Source of the DNA: Eubacteriales bacterium | Lineage (GTDB): Bacteria > Bacillota_A > Clostridia > Lachnospirales > Lachnospiraceae | Assembly (NCBI GenBank): GCA_030527765.1 | Contig: JAUNAE010000268.1 | Coordinates: 1 to 5,277, forward strand | Length of the DNA stretch: 5,277 nucleotides | Direction: 5' to 3' | Part shown: positions 4,782-5,277 of the stretch, one piece after another | How positions within the stretch are numbered: position 1 is the stretch's first letter | How the letters are laid out: each line of letters opens with the position of its first letter | The notes under the pieces: generated by a model | Seen by the model: the letters and a program-made list of their open reading frames with translations, nothing else | What the model was told of the DNA's origin: nothing | The model's database searches: none | Position numbers and translations under genes: made by a program

Positions 4782-5277
4782 AAATTTTCAGCAAAGAATG
4801 TATCGATATTCTCCACTACTTTCCCCACAAACGGAGCCAGATCATAAAGATCAAAGTGACCTGCTTCCGGAATAACAACCATCTTCTTATTGTCTCCCGG
4901 CACAGCTTCAAATACCTCTGTTGATGCTGTCTTACTCCATGCATTTTCACCGGAAATGACAAGGTAAGGCTTCTTCATGTCTTTCATAATCTCCGTTACA
5001 TTGTATTTTCCGAGTTCCAGCTGGCTCCATGCCACAACCTGATTGCTCCAGAGAGGATGAGTTCCCCTTGCAGAATAATAATAAGCTGCGCCTTCATCGT
5101 AAGCTCGCGGCATAAAATTCAGATAGGTAAGCTCTCCTGTGCCATTCTCAAAGGCCTCCTTTTCCTTAATAACATCTGCCTCCGGTTTAAACATTGCCGC
5201 CATACCAGATTCCGCAAAGTTAGCAATTGCAGGAACGATTGCTGCGACAGCTTTCAGTCTTGGTTCTTTCACCCCTG
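4778..5277 (-). CDS. Alpha/beta hydrolase, C-terminal part (start outside the window)
   Basis: The frame is open from the right edge (GVKEPRLKAVAAIVPAIANF...) to TAA at 4778-4780, about 165 residues. The GTG at 5272 is internal, not a real start. RLKAVAAIVPA resembles the strand after the nucleophile in COG1073-type hydrolases (dienelactone hydrolase/YcjY-like). SARGTHPLWSNQVVAWSQLE matches their variable lid region. KPYLVISGENAWSKTASTEVFE is the strand and turn near the acid residue, and IPEAGHFDLYD carries the catalytic His. The nucleophile Ser lies beyond the window, so activity cannot be confirmed. The product is probably cytoplasmic, as no signal can be seen in this part. Substrate unknown. 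The stop is followed in frame by a reductase relic and then by a strong terminator. Confidence 0.88.
   Translation of the reverse strand, partial: GVKEPRLKAVAAIVPAIANFAESGMAAMFKPEADVIKEKEAFENGTGELTYLNFMPRAYDEGAAYYYSARGTHPLWSNQVVAWSQLELGKYNVTEIMKDMKKPYLVISGENAWSKTASTEVFEAVPGDNKKMVVIPEAGHFDLYDLAPFVGKVVENIDTFFAENL

Noticed and set aside
4778..5272. The hydrolase as a complete small gene starting at GTG 5272
   Set aside because: The frame stays open through the window edge, and the nucleophile part of the fold would be missing. It is the C-terminal part of a longer gene.

Overview
The window looks like chromosomal DNA from a low-to-mid GC Gram-positive anaerobe, most likely a gut Clostridium relative such as Lachnospiraceae. 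This is inferred from purine-rich Shine-Dalgarno sites (GGAGG type), a lipoprotein-anchored binding protein, sigma-A type promoters and the general protein flavour; no marker gene proves the taxon. Every gene I can support is on the minus strand, so transcription runs from high to low coordinates.

From right to left: (1) 5277-4778 is the C-terminal part of an alpha/beta hydrolase whose start lies outside the window. (2) 4777-4273 is a gene-poor stretch. Directly behind the hydrolase it holds what looks like a relic of an aldo/keto reductase. A hairpin that would act as a terminator on the plus strand overlaps that relic. Further on are a strong minus-strand intrinsic terminator (14-bp perfect stem), two sigma-A type promoters and a cluster of small dyads in the leader of the next gene. 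(3) 4272-3433 encodes an NmrA-like NAD(P)-binding oxidoreductase related to QorB. (4) 3389-432 encodes a complete osmoprotectant (betaine/choline/carnitine-type, OpuB/OpuC or YehZYXW-like) ABC importer in the order binding lipoprotein, ATPase, permease, permease. (5) 394-1 is the N-terminal part of a zinc-independent quinone oxidoreductase-like MDR protein. Its match to the family seems to stop about 18 codons before the window edge.

The NmrA gene, the four transporter genes and the MDR gene are closely packed, with gaps of 43, 23 (from the preferred ATPase start), -4, -4 and 37 bp. I see no terminator between them, so they probably form one operon read from the promoters near 4371-4451. The transporter would capture a quaternary-amine compatible solute at the membrane surface and import it with ATP. 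The flanking reductases suggest the operon answers a stress (electrophile, redox or osmotic), but that link is inference.

Most of the window is ordinary, and I do not see a novel defence or mobile system. The parts worth a second look are the operator-dense NmrA leader, the reductase relic with its opposite-strand hairpin, and the homology break at the left edge.
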